Below are positions 17,409 to 25,810 of a stretch of DNA of 64,000 bases, in pieces (positions within the stretch are counted from its first letter, which is position 1; the number at the start of each line of letters is the position of its first letter). Location of the stretch: the NCBI GenBank assembly GCA_965222505.1, contig OZ244956.1, positions 1,302,001 to 1,366,000 on the forward strand, given 5' to 3'. This stretch comes from G965222505 sp965222505. GTDB taxonomy: Bacteria > Bacteroidota > Rhodothermia > Rhodothermales > DATKEJ01. The notes under the pieces were generated by a model, which saw only the letters and a program-made list of their open reading frames with translations, searched no databases and had not been told where the DNA came from. A program made the translations under genes and the position numbers.

Positions 17409-19613
17409 GTGGCTACATCAGACCCTATTCATTATATAATTACCGTCCACGGGATGGGCGAAAGCCGAAAATATGAAACATCCCTGCCTGTGATCAGCCG
17501 GTTTGCCGAAGCCGTGGCTGGCAAAGCACAAGACCGCACGCGTGATCGGGACCTGCTTACGCTGGGTATGGCAGGTCAACAGATGGAACGAAAAGACTAC
17601 CCCTGGGCCGCCTTTGAGGGCATCCGACTAAAGCATAAGGAGGACTATACCGGCTTGCCGCCAAGGGAAGTTCCTGCCCCCCCCTCCTATATTCGCTTTG
17701 TGGATCTGTGGTGGGGAGACCTGTTGGCTGCACAAGCCCAGGATTGGATGCAACCGTCGCGTGCTTGGTCTGAAGGCCTCCTGGGGCGGCTCGAACGCTT
17801 ACCCAAACACTCTAAAGATAACACGTTACCTGCCAAGCCGCCTCGGTGGATTATGCAGTTGCTGTATGAAGTCTCGGAACTGCTCGTGCCTGCCGAGACC
17901 TATCTCGGCTTTACAAACAAGAAAGCGCGCGATCTCATCTTTACGCAGTTCCTCGGCGACGTTCAACTCTATGCAGAGTACCCACCCATGCGGGGTTTGG
18001 CCGTACGTCGGTTTCATGAACGCATGGCCGAGCTGCATCAGGCACACCTCGCCGAACAGAGCGGTATTTCGCCATCCTATACGATCCTTGCGCATAGCCT
18101 GGGCAGCATCATGGCGCTTGATGCCCTGCTTTATGCCCATGCCCGCCAGGACATACGGGCCGGACACCACGTTATCCCAAGCATTCGCTACTTCCCTTTT
18201 GATGGCTACCTTACCCCCGGCCCACTCCCGAATACAGACTGGATAAATAACGTTTGTACACTCGTCACCCTTGGTTCACCCATCGATAAGTACCTACAGA
18301 TCTGGAAACACAACTATGAATACCTGAACGATCCAGAAGCGTGGGTGGAGCCGGGTTTACCAAACCGGCCTATCACGCACCTAAACTACTGCGAGGAACA
18401 AGACCCGGTGGGCCATAACTTGGACCAATGGCAAAGGACGGAGGCCTTTAAGGAGCTGTTTCACGCACGAGGCACAAGCCCCAACGCCTCCCGAGACACC
18501 GTCTATCGGCGGCACGCCATGCCGGGCGTAGCGCATGTCAGTTATTGGAAGGACCGTGGTTTATTCGAGCATATCTGGCAAAAAGCAATTGACCGTCCTG
18601 AAGCGGCTCAAGCGCAGCAGCCTTCCAAGCAAAAAAAGAAGTCTGACAGGCAAGATCGGCTTCCGCACAAGAAAGGTACCTATCTGTTGATTATCCTGCT
18701 CAGCTATTTGTTCATCCCCTTTATTACCATTCTGCTCGCCCATTTTTCCTTGATGGGTGCCCTCAATGCCTCATCCTGGCAAACCCTGGCCGCCTCTACA
18801 GCCATTTTTGTGAGTGTTTGTTGGGTAGATCGAAAATTGCTCAACCTGATCATTTGGTGGCGGCAAATTGTACGAAACAAACTAAAAAAGGCGGATAACG
18901 AAGCGGCATCTAAAGATAGCGTGGCTGTGTTTAAACCGGACCTTGCGTACCCATTTGGTCAGTGGGCTGTCCGGCTTGGACTTCCATTATTTGCCTTAGG
19001 TCACGTCTATCTGGCCCTGTATTACCTCAGTGAGTATTTCTCGTCGGCTTTAGAATTTTCCAAGGTCCGCTTCTCCTCTTCCATATTCGCTTTCCTGAAC
19101 GGTCCGTTGTTGATGCCCAAAGAAAATGTTGCGTTTTTCTTGTGGCTGGCCCTGTCTCTCGGCATCCTTATCTGGATCCAGCTTAAAAGCGGAAACTACT
19201 TGCGCATGGTTTTTACACAAGCCAAGCAAGGGAATATCTTGACAACAGCTTTTACGGCAGATGCCGTTACGGTTGTGTTAGGAGTCGTCGTCGTCTGGGG
19301 CGCATGGAATAACCAAAGAGAACAGATACTCACCGTGTTAATAATCTTCATGGTGATCTGTGCCCTAATCTGGTTTGTCTGGTCCCATGCAAGGAGCCGC
19401 TACATGAAAGTAGCGGATTGGGTATCTCTATTCTTGGTAATCGTTCTGGCTTTCGGCGTGGGCCACTGGATGATTAATGGCAGCTTTCATGCCCTCATAG
19501 CCAACTTGGGATTTTGCGCACGGACCTTCGGGCTGTACAATTTCATTGCGATGATTATCTGGTCTTATGTAGCGGCACGTTTCTTCATTGCCAAGTCTCA
19601 ACTCTCAGATTAA
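17409..19613 (+). CDS. Membrane protein with N-terminal alpha/beta-hydrolase (lipase-like) domain
   Basis: GTG at 17409 is chosen because the fold begins right after it (HYIITVHGMGE); an in-frame GTG at 17343 would overlap the peptidase gene. The N-terminal 420 residues carry HGMGE (oxyanion region) and YTILAHSLGSIMALDA (nucleophile Ser in AHSLGS); the catalytic Asp/His are probably in VTLGSPIDKY and PGVAHVSYW. Residues about 440-730 contain around eight hydrophobic helices, for example TYLLIILLSYLFIPFITILL and VSLFLVIVLAFGVGHW, separated by a Lys-rich linker. The combination of a soluble hydrolase with a polytopic C-terminus is unusual; I do not recognise a named family. Confidence 0.7.
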   Translation: MATSDPIHYIITVHGMGESRKYETSLPVISRFAEAVAGKAQDRTRDRDLLTLGMAGQQMERKDYPWAAFEGIRLKHKEDYTGLPPREVPAPPSYIRFVDLWWGDLLAAQAQDWMQPSRAWSEGLLGRLERLPKHSKDNTLPAKPPRWIMQLLYEVSELLVPAETYLGFTNKKARDLIFTQFLGDVQLYAEYPPMRGLAVRRFHERMAELHQAHLAEQSGISPSYTILAHSLGSIMALDALLYAHARQDIRAGHHVIPSIRYFPFDGYLTPGPLPNTDWINNVCTLVTLGSPIDKYLQIWKHNYEYLNDPEAWVEPGLPNRPITHLNYCEEQDPVGHNLDQWQRTEAFKELFHARGTSPNASRDTVYRRHAMPGVAHVSYWKDRGLFEHIWQKAIDRPEAAQAQQPSKQKKKSDRQDRLPHKKGTYLLIILLSYLFIPFITILLAHFSLMGALNASSWQTLAASTAIFVSVCWVDRKLLNLIIWWRQIVRNKLKKADNEAASKDSVAVFKPDLAYPFGQWAVRLGLPLFALGHVYLALYYLSEYFSSALEFSKVRFSSSIFAFLNGPLLMPKENVAFFLWLALSLGILIWIQLKSGNYLRMVFTQAKQGNILTTAFTADAVTVVLGVVVVWGAWNNQREQILTVLIIFMVICALIWFVWSHARSRYMKVADWVSLFLVIVLAFGVGHWMINGSFHALIANLGFCARTFGLYNFIAMIIWSYVAARFFIAKSQLSD

Positions 19614-19620
19614 ACGACCC

Positions 19621-19790
19621 ACTAGTGTTGCATCAATCTCCAGATGACGGGTAGGTTCGGAGGTTGTTTTTGTTGCCGACAAGGCGCATGAGCGCAGACA
19701 TAGCCAGAGCTATGGCGAGATCATGCAACGCCGGCGGCAGCGAAAACGGCCCCGAAGGACCCGTCAAGATGGGGTTGACGCAACACTAGT
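19621..19790. mobile_element. 170-bp palindromic MITE-like element
   Basis: The ends are imperfect inverted repeats of about 32 bp: ACTAGTGTTGCATCAA...GACGGGT on the left, and on the right the complement of ACTAGTGTTGCGTCAA...GACGGGT. The similarity continues inward (GTTGTTTTTGTTGCCG facing CGGCAGCGAAAACGGC) to a central perfect hairpin CATAGC-CAGA-GCTATG. There is no coding capacity. The whole element could fold into one long hairpin. No clear target duplication was seen. Confidence 0.75.
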
Positions 19791-19933
19791 TTCCCTTTGA
19801 TACGCTTCTTAACTCCTGCTTGACGGAGGGTATCTTATGCGGACAGGGCATTCGACTGGAAATCCTGCGCGAAGCTGTAACCTGGGCCGTTGAAAATGGG
19901 GCCGAGATGAACTTACCCTCAGAAACAGTGTAA
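19790..19933 (+). pseudogene. C-terminal gene fragment next to the MITE
   Basis: An open frame with no start codon begins at the inner edge of the MITE border and ends TAA at 19933. It reads FDTLLNSCLTEGILCGQG then IRLEILREAVTWAVENGAEM, a protein-like amphipathic helix. The frame is closed by a TAG inside the MITE end. I infer a gene remnant, possibly cut by the element; the family was not recognised. Confidence 0.35.
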
Positions 19934-20012
19934 ACTGGCGGATCCATGTATTCTTCTCGGTAGATATCCCTCTACTTAACTTTCATACTACATCAAGGTA
20001 AACCAGTGTGCA

Positions 20013-21083
20013 ATGCCAGATGGTTCATATGATGTAGTGGTAATCGGAGCAGGGCTGGCCGGCACCTGTGCCGCCTATGCCCTTTCAAAAGACCATAAGG
20101 TCTTGTTGATCGACGGTAAATACCCGGCGGCCGAAGCCTCCGGGGTGGCCGCAGGTCTCGTAAATCCCCTGATGGCCCGAAAGGCCAACCCTGTGTGGCG
20201 GTATGAGGAAGCCCTGGATGCCTTTACCACATTGCTTGCAGAAACCGGTACCGTTTCCCTCCGGGCCTCCCATGGCGTGCTGCGCCCGGCCCTCGACGAA
20301 AAACAAGCGGGATTCTTCCAGGAAACGGCCATCCGGCATCCCGAGCACGGCCTATGGCTTTCTCCTGAAACGGTGGCCGGACAATACCCGGACGTGGCTC
20401 CGCCCTTTGGCGCACTGCTGGTCCGCACCGGCACTGCGATACAGGTGCCCACGTTCCTGGAGGCCGTTTTGCACGCGGCACGCGCTAATGGATTGGAAAC
20501 TCAGTTTGGGACCTCCATGACCGACTGGGAAGAAACCCCTCGAAGCGTTGGTGTCAACCTGGCCGATGGGCAGCACTACATTACGAAGCATCTCATTTTA
20601 GCCCTTGGCAACGGTTATCTGGCCCACCCGGCCCTTGCCACCCTGAACCTGCATCGCATCAAAGGACAAACACTTCGTGTGCGTCGGCCACCAGGACTCC
20701 ACCCTATGCCTGCCCTCTCGGCCAAGGCCTATGTGGTGCCCGACGGCGACACCCTGCTGCTGGGTAGCACGTATGAACACAGCTTCGACCACCTCCGCCC
20801 CACCCCCGAAGGCACCGCACGGATCTTACGCCAAGCCGGTGCCGTTGTACCGGCTTTGGCCGAAGCCGAGGTCCTGGAAACACGCGCCGGAGTACGGGTA
20901 ACCGTGCCGGGCACCCGCCTGCCGATGCTGGGTCCCGTGCCAGGCCAAAAACACACCTGGATCTTCACCGGCCTGGGTGCCAAAGGCCTGCTGATGACAC
21001 CGCTTTTGGCCCAGGATTTACCGCGTTTTTTGAATTCACCGGACGAGATTCCGTTGGTTATTCAGCCAAGGAAGAAAGGTTGA
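20013..21083 (+). CDS. DAO-family FAD-dependent oxidoreductase
   Basis: The 356-residue protein opens MPDGSYDVVVIGAGLAGTCAAYAL, an FAD-binding GxGxxG fold, followed by the family segment EASGVAAGLVNPLMARKANPVWR. The C-terminal FAD-contacting region reads TRAGVRVTVPGTRLPMLGPVPG and IFTGLGAKGLLMTPLLAQDL. It resembles the C-terminal oxidase half of MnmC and glycine/D-amino-acid oxidases, but lacks the MnmC methyltransferase half, so the substrate is uncertain. It is monocistronic between two repeat regions. Confidence 0.85.
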   Translation: MPDGSYDVVVIGAGLAGTCAAYALSKDHKVLLIDGKYPAAEASGVAAGLVNPLMARKANPVWRYEEALDAFTTLLAETGTVSLRASHGVLRPALDEKQAGFFQETAIRHPEHGLWLSPETVAGQYPDVAPPFGALLVRTGTAIQVPTFLEAVLHAARANGLETQFGTSMTDWEETPRSVGVNLADGQHYITKHLILALGNGYLAHPALATLNLHRIKGQTLRVRRPPGLHPMPALSAKAYVVPDGDTLLLGSTYEHSFDHLRPTPEGTARILRQAGAVVPALAEAEVLETRAGVRVTVPGTRLPMLGPVPGQKHTWIFTGLGAKGLLMTPLLAQDLPRFLNSPDEIPLVIQPRKKG

Positions 21084-21409
21084 TATTGGTGATTGATGAT
21101 TTGTGATTTACTACGCACAGTCGGCTACGCCTCGTGTGGTGATTTGGGGATGCGGCAGGGCATCGTTGAGGGCGGATAATTGTCAATGAAAAAAATAGAA
21201 AACCCGACCTTAGCCGGTGGGCCGAACAAGAACGGAGCGAAGAGAAGCGACAAGAATAATTTCCTGTTTGAGCCGCTTGCGGCGAGTTTGAAATTATTCC
21301 GCGTATCGGAGCAGAGTTCAGGCCCAGCGGGTCGAGTCTTGATCTTTGGTTCTTTTACTGCGTTAGTCGCTACGCTCGTTTGATCAAGCCAAAGAACATA
21401 AAAAACATT
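21084..21409. repeat. Interspersed repeat, inverted copy of 14567-14989
   Basis: The stretch holds 7-bp-period units at 21082-21109 (GATATTG, GTGATTG, ATGATTT, GTGATTT), the module CTACGCACAGTCGGCTACGC, and further sequence matching the complement of the thi-operon repeat as far as CGTTAGTCGCTACGCTCG. Several words are identical but overall identity is clearly below 100%, so the copies are old. No gene is present. Confidence 0.85.
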
Positions 21410-22270
21410 ATGATACAACAAGCCTTATTGCCCTTGCTCGATTTAGAACAAATCGAACACAACATCTTCCGAGGCTTCAACCGAGACATCGGCTCGGGCC
21501 GGGTCTACGGCGGACAAGCCCTGGCACAAGCATTGGTCGCCGCCGCACGCACCGTAGAACCGGACCGATGGGTCCACTCGGTCCATTGCTATTTTATCCT
21601 GCCCGGCGATGTCAAGGCCCCGATCATCTATGACGTAGCTCGCCTCCGGGATGGCCGCAGCTTTACCACCCGAAGCATCGTTGCCATCCAACATGGCCGC
21701 GCCATCTTCAACCTGGCCACCTCGTTTCACATCGAAGAGCCAGGTGCCGCCCACCAGATCGACATGCCGGATGTGCCGCCCCCTGATGATCTCCCCCGCG
21801 ACCTGGACATGATTCGGGCCAAGGCCCACCTCATACCGGAACGCATCCGACCCATTTTTACACAGGAACGGCCTATCGACTTCAGACCTGTCGATCCGGT
21901 GGACCCCTTCAATCCAGAGAAACGCCCCCCCATACAATACCTCTGGATCCGCGCCCTGGAAACCATGCCGGATGATCCCCTCATCCATCAGGCTGTACTG
22001 GCGTATGCCTCAGACTACGGACTCCTGCGCACGGCCCTGTACCCGCACCAACTGTCCTTGATGCAGCCCAATTTTCAGGCCGCCAGCCTGGATCATGCCA
22101 TGTGGTTTCATCGCAAGGTACGCGCCGATGAGTGGTTACTGTATGCCATCGACAGCCCTGTTGCAGCCGGTGCCCGGGGCTTCACCCGAGGCAGTATCTT
22201 TACACAAGATGGGATCCTGGTGGCATCTACCGCACAAGAAGGATTGATGCGCGTCAGGGATAAACGGTAA
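21410..22270 (+). CDS. tesB: Acyl-CoA thioesterase II (TesB)
   Basis: Start 21410 gives MIQQALLPLLDLEQIEHNIF (286 residues). TesB double-hotdog hallmarks are visible: FRGFNRDIGSGRVYGGQALA, VHSVHCYFILPGD, RLRDGRSFTTRSIVAIQHG, the catalytic-Asp region AVLAYASDYGLLRTAL, LDHAMWFHRKVRADEWLLY and GSIFTQDGILVASTAQEGLM. It hydrolyses medium- to long-chain acyl-CoA in the cytoplasm. Its last 17 bp overlap the convergent end of apbE. Confidence 0.94.
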   Translation: MIQQALLPLLDLEQIEHNIFRGFNRDIGSGRVYGGQALAQALVAAARTVEPDRWVHSVHCYFILPGDVKAPIIYDVARLRDGRSFTTRSIVAIQHGRAIFNLATSFHIEEPGAAHQIDMPDVPPPDDLPRDLDMIRAKAHLIPERIRPIFTQERPIDFRPVDPVDPFNPEKRPPIQYLWIRALETMPDDPLIHQAVLAYASDYGLLRTALYPHQLSLMQPNFQAASLDHAMWFHRKVRADEWLLYAIDSPVAAGARGFTRGSIFTQDGILVASTAQEGLMRVRDKR

Positions 22271-23237
22271 GGGCTGAGGTTTCGGCAAGCTCAGGCGCGT
22301 GATACACCTGTCCGGCGGAATCAATACCAAGATACGCGACCGGTATGCCTTTCGGCCCAGCGATGAATAGACAGGTGGCCCATACGTCGGCTTCCTCTGC
22401 GGTTGGGGCCAAAACCGTCATGCTCTGGTGGCCCCGTGCGGGATAGCCGGTTCGGGGATCGAGGATGTGGTGGTACCGCTCCCCGGCATGAAGCGTAAAC
22501 CGCTCGTAGTCTCCACTGGTCGCAATGGCCTGGCCGTGCAATGCCAGAGTCGCCGCCATACCCTTGGGGTCACGAGGATGCCGAATCCCGACCCGCCACG
22601 CAGAACCATCCGCTTTGGTACCGGAGGCCAGCAGATCCCCACCGGCATTCAACAGAAAATGGATGACCCCGTGTTGCTTTAATACGGCCCCCGCCTGATC
22701 AACGGCATACCCTTTGGCGATCCCCCCAAGATCCACCGCCATCCCGGCCTGCGCTAACTGTACCGTCGTATCCTGTGGGTTTAACTTCAAATGCTGGGGG
22801 CCTATCAACCTCAATAAATCGGTGACCTCGGCGGAATCGGGTATCGTCTCCGGGGCTGGACCATTAAACCCCCACCGCCGCGCCAGGGGACCAATGGTTA
22901 TGTCAAAAATCCCCGCACACCGTTCGGTATACCCTTTTGCGCGGACGAGCAGCGCAAAGACCTCGGCAGAGACCGGCACCGGCTGTCCACCGGCCTGTTG
23001 ATTGATACGCGTGACTTCACTAGTCGATTGATGTGTGCTGAACACCCCTTCAATCCGTTCCATCTCCTGAAAGGCGTGTACCAGTGCCGTCCGCGCCATT
23101 TGCACGTCGGGATGCAACACCGTCGCCTCGACGTGCGTGCCCATGATCTGCTTGGAGACCACCACTTCATACAAGGGAGCCTCTTGCGCCTGAACAGCGG
23201 CCACACCAACCAATAACACGAATAGGGTTGTTCGCAT
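22254..23237 (-). CDS. apbE: FAD:protein FMN transferase (ApbE family)
   Basis: The 327-residue protein has a signal peptide (ends VQAQ), then ApbE motifs: MGTHVEATV, EGVFSTHQSTSEVTRIN, VDLGGIAKGYAVDQA, FLLNAGGDLLASG, IATSGDYERF and HHILDPRTGYPA (Mg/FAD site). ApbE attaches FMN covalently to Thr/Ser of target proteins outside the cytoplasm. It is the last gene of a six-gene operon and starts one base after the stop of the NusG-II protein. No target with a classical FMN_bind domain is visible in the operon, which makes the acceptor an open question. Confidence 0.95.
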   Translation of the reverse strand: MRTTLFVLLVGVAAVQAQEAPLYEVVVSKQIMGTHVEATVLHPDVQMARTALVHAFQEMERIEGVFSTHQSTSEVTRINQQAGGQPVPVSAEVFALLVRAKGYTERCAGIFDITIGPLARRWGFNGPAPETIPDSAEVTDLLRLIGPQHLKLNPQDTTVQLAQAGMAVDLGGIAKGYAVDQAGAVLKQHGVIHFLLNAGGDLLASGTKADGSAWRVGIRHPRDPKGMAATLALHGQAIATSGDYERFTLHAGERYHHILDPRTGYPARGHQSMTVLAPTAEEADVWATCLFIAGPKGIPVAYLGIDSAGQVYHAPELAETSALTVYP

Positions 23238-23238
23238 G

Positions 23239-23901
23239 TCAGTAGGTGATGCCGTCTACCAGATGCTGGCGGGTTCCGTTCAAGGTAATCCGTATGCCGT
23301 TGGGTACGCAGATCAGGGCTTCTCCGGCTTGCCCGATGGCCCTCCGTTGCATACAGGTCCGGTGTTTGCAGGTGGCCTGGGTAATACGCACTTGCCGGTT
23401 CCTGACAGCTAACGTTACCCGTCCTTTGGTCCCATCTATCCCAAATCCTGTGCAGTTCTCCGCCAGCGGAAGGGTTGCCAGCAGGAGATTCTTGCGATAC
23501 ACCTGAACTTCGGTCGGCGGTACGTCTCTTTGAAGGCTGAACTGAAGCAGGACCGGGTCCTGCACGGGCCTCGGCAAGCGCAGCATCCTGGCCGCACGAT
23601 TGGTTTCCTCTGCGACGTGGCTGTGAGCGGTTCTATAGTCTACCAACCCTTTCCCTGAAACCAACACCACATCGCCCATATGCCGCCCCACGAGTGGATG
23701 TTCTTCAAAACGAACCACAGCTTCAGGGTATAACCGGCGGATCATGCGGTGCATGGATGCGATGGCCTCATCGGGTTGGTCGGTAACGATAGACCAGGTC
23801 TCCGATGGCGCATTTAATGCGTTTACGGTCCGGTGCCGGCCTGTTGTGGCAAGTCCAAACAGGGCCAGGGTACTTTGCTGCAAAAAGGTGCGACGTTGCA
23901 T
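23239..23901 (-). CDS. Tat-exported protein with NusG domain II-like module
   Basis: Start 23901 gives MQRRTFLQQSTLALFGLATTG, with the twin-arginine pattern RRTFLQ. Residues about 30-125 form an unrecognised domain (TDQPDEAIASMHRMIRRLYP...VLVSGKGLVDYRTAHSHVAEET). The last 90 residues fit the NusG domain II fold found in secreted redox-associated proteins: VQVYRKNLLLATLPL, RVTLAVRNRQVRITQATC, then CKHRTCMQ and ALICVPNGIRITL. Export by Tat suggests folding or cofactor loading before export. It lies 10 bp after the DUF3570 gene. Confidence 0.75.
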   Translation of the reverse strand: MQRRTFLQQSTLALFGLATTGRHRTVNALNAPSETWSIVTDQPDEAIASMHRMIRRLYPEAVVRFEEHPLVGRHMGDVVLVSGKGLVDYRTAHSHVAEETNRAARMLRLPRPVQDPVLLQFSLQRDVPPTEVQVYRKNLLLATLPLAENCTGFGIDGTKGRVTLAVRNRQVRITQATCKHRTCMQRRAIGQAGEALICVPNGIRITLNGTRQHLVDGITY

Positions 23902-23911
23902 TGGTCTTTCT

Positions 23912-25066
23912 CTAAATATTGAGTCGATACCCGAAACTAAACAGGTAGGCATAGAGGGTGCGGTACCGGCTGTGCCAATTGGGAGTATCGGTGTGGCGCA
24001 TGTAGAACGTAAACCGGGCCGTGAAGGCCCCCTTCCAGCGACTGAGAACCCCCAAAATGGGCTTCTCCTTTAATTGCGCCGAAGCCCACACGGCCCGAAC
24101 CTGAAACTCCGTCGTATACCCCCGGTCCAGCTTGCTATCGACGGTCATAAATGGTTGGGGTTGACTATAGCCGGGTTCAAAGAAAAAGGCACGGCTTTGC
24201 TGGTACCCTCGCACACCAAAGCCGAGTACCGTTCCAGAAATGAGCCGACGTTGGTAGAGGGTATTGAAGGTGTGGGATCGCACCTCCCAGTCATCCCAAT
24301 AATACCGGTAGCCGAGTTGCAACGACGTGGGGTTGCTCAACTTGTGATTGACCCGCACCCCCAAGGCCTTCCGCACCCGACTGTCCGGATGCACCGGCTC
24401 GAAGGTCTGAATTTGATTCTGCCCGATCACGGTCACCACCTGATAGGGATCTGAGAGCAGCCCATCGTTGGTGGCATAGGAAGCATCAAGTTGCGCGATG
24501 GTCCGGCGTCCCAGCACTTGCGTCAGGCCGAGACTAAGTGTTTGCACGTTCTTTTCCGCCTCCCAACTCCGGGTCTGGGGAAAGACACGGTCCCAACTCC
24601 GTACCCATCCGACCTTAAGCACGGTGTTGTTTTTGGCGAATGGGTAACTGGCGCTCAGGGCGAGGGTCCGGGACGCATAATCGTGTTCGGTACTGTACAG
24701 GCCATTGACCCCCAGCAATCCTTTGCCGATGCTCCGGGTGATGCCGAGCCCGGCTTCATTGCGCACTTCATCAAGCCCGCCCTCATGCCCGCCTTCGGGA
24801 TTGCTGGTGGCCGAGGTCACGCCGTCTACCCGCAGCAGGCTTTTCATCGACGCCGACGTAATGACATCGACCAGATACCGGCCTGTTATGCTGGTGCGTT
24901 CGTCCACCTTTTTGGTGACGGCCACGGATGGATAGACGATGTTTACCCGGAAGTTATCGAAGTATCCATTCAGATTGACCTGCACCTCATCGGTCGGCAA
25001 TTCCTGCCCCTGTGCGCTGACTGCGCACCCGAGAAGCAATAACATGATCCTGAAGGGTCTACCCAC
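23912..25066 (-). CDS. DUF3570 outer-membrane beta-barrel protein
   Basis: GTG at 25066 has GGAGG (25075-25079) eight bases upstream; it overlaps the end of the DUF4266 gene. The product (384 residues) has a signal peptide ending SAQGQ and then long alternating strands typical of a barrel. DUF3570 segments are SVAVTKKVDERTSITGRYLV, VDVITSASMKS, RNEAGLGITRSIGKG and LQLGYRYYWDDWEVRSHT. It ends in YRLNI. In many genomes this family is coupled to DUF4266, thioredoxin and ApbE genes, as here. The molecular function is not established to my knowledge; an outer-membrane conduit or anchor for a redox lipoprotein is plausible. Confidence 0.88.
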   Translation of the reverse strand: MGRPFRIMLLLLGCAVSAQGQELPTDEVQVNLNGYFDNFRVNIVYPSVAVTKKVDERTSITGRYLVDVITSASMKSLLRVDGVTSATSNPEGGHEGGLDEVRNEAGLGITRSIGKGLLGVNGLYSTEHDYASRTLALSASYPFAKNNTVLKVGWVRSWDRVFPQTRSWEAEKNVQTLSLGLTQVLGRRTIAQLDASYATNDGLLSDPYQVVTVIGQNQIQTFEPVHPDSRVRKALGVRVNHKLSNPTSLQLGYRYYWDDWEVRSHTFNTLYQRRLISGTVLGFGVRGYQQSRAFFFEPGYSQPQPFMTVDSKLDRGYTTEFQVRAVWASAQLKEKPILGVLSRWKGAFTARFTFYMRHTDTPNWHSRYRTLYAYLFSFGYRLNI

Positions 25067-25265
25067 AGCCACACCCTCCTGCTTGTGCCCCCGTGCCGCC
25101 TACGGAACCTTCCCGATAGTCGATGTGGTGTTCCTGAATGCCCTTTTCGATGGCGTTCTCATCGAAAATCATGATGGGGTCAGACAAGGTTTCGCGCTCC
25201 CATGGCTGAACTGTCACACAACCTGAAACGCCAACACAGAACAGCAACAGAAAAAGCGTCTTCAT
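25059..25265 (-). CDS. DUF4266 small lipoprotein with C-terminal Gly-Cys-Gly-Cys tail
   Basis: The 68-residue protein has a lipoprotein signal with lipobox VSGC (Cys at residue 16) followed by the DUF4266 signature VTVQPWERETLSDPIMIFDE. Its C-terminus is glycine-rich and ends GGCGCG, putting two further cysteines two residues apart at the very end. That tail is a recurrent feature of the family and could be a metal, haem or flavin attachment site, or a TlpA substrate. The ATG overlaps the tlpA-like stop by 4 bp, and the DUF3570 start overlaps its end. Confidence 0.88.
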   Translation of the reverse strand: MKTLFLLLFCVGVSGCVTVQPWERETLSDPIMIFDENAIEKGIQEHHIDYREGSVGGTGAQAGGCGCG

Positions 25266-25810
25266 GGCGATTGGTTTTGGGCGTGAAGTTCATCCAGGAG
25301 GGCTTCGAGTTCTTCCCGGTAGAGATCGCGATCAGATTCCCCGAACCCGGTGTGCCGGAATCGGATGAACCCTTCATGATCGATAAAGACAGAAGTAGGC
25401 ATCGCGGCCAGGTCGTACAGCGGCGGCAGCACCGCATCTGTGTCATTGATGATGGCAAAGGGTACGTTGACGCCGAGGCTTTCCAGGAAACCATCCCGGT
25501 TGACCGGGTCTTCGTCGATGTTGACGGCTAAAATCTCGAACGGGGCCTCCTGATATTCTGCGTATAGTTCAACCAGAAACGGCATCTCCTTCCGGCACGG
25601 CCCACACCAACTGGCCCAAAAATCCAGCAACACAATCTTCCCCTGATAATCAGTCAGTGTTACCGCTTCACCGCTCATGGTTTGGGCAGTAAAAGGCGGG
25701 GCCGGGGCATCCAGATCCTGGGCGTACACACCCAGAGGAAACAGGAATCCAACAAGGGCCACTGTTCGCAGGGCATGCGTCAAGCGATGTAAGCAAGTAA
25801 GAGCGTTCAT
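25262..25810 (-). CDS. TlpA/ResA-like periplasmic thioredoxin
   Basis: The 182-residue protein has a signal peptide ending VYAQ and a thioredoxin fold with WASWCGPCRKEMPF (Cys 69 and 72), preceded by FTAQTMSGEAVTLTDYQGKI and followed by the cis-Pro region AAMPTSVFIDHEGFI. Such proteins reduce disulfides in apo-cytochromes or other periplasmic partners. The partners here are probably the haem-motif lipoprotein directly upstream and the cysteine tail of the DUF4266 protein directly downstream. Confidence 0.92.
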   Translation of the reverse strand: MNALTCLHRLTHALRTVALVGFLFPLGVYAQDLDAPAPPFTAQTMSGEAVTLTDYQGKIVLLDFWASWCGPCRKEMPFLVELYAEYQEAPFEILAVNIDEDPVNRDGFLESLGVNVPFAIINDTDAVLPPLYDLAAMPTSVFIDHEGFIRFRHTGFGESDRDLYREELEALLDELHAQNQSP

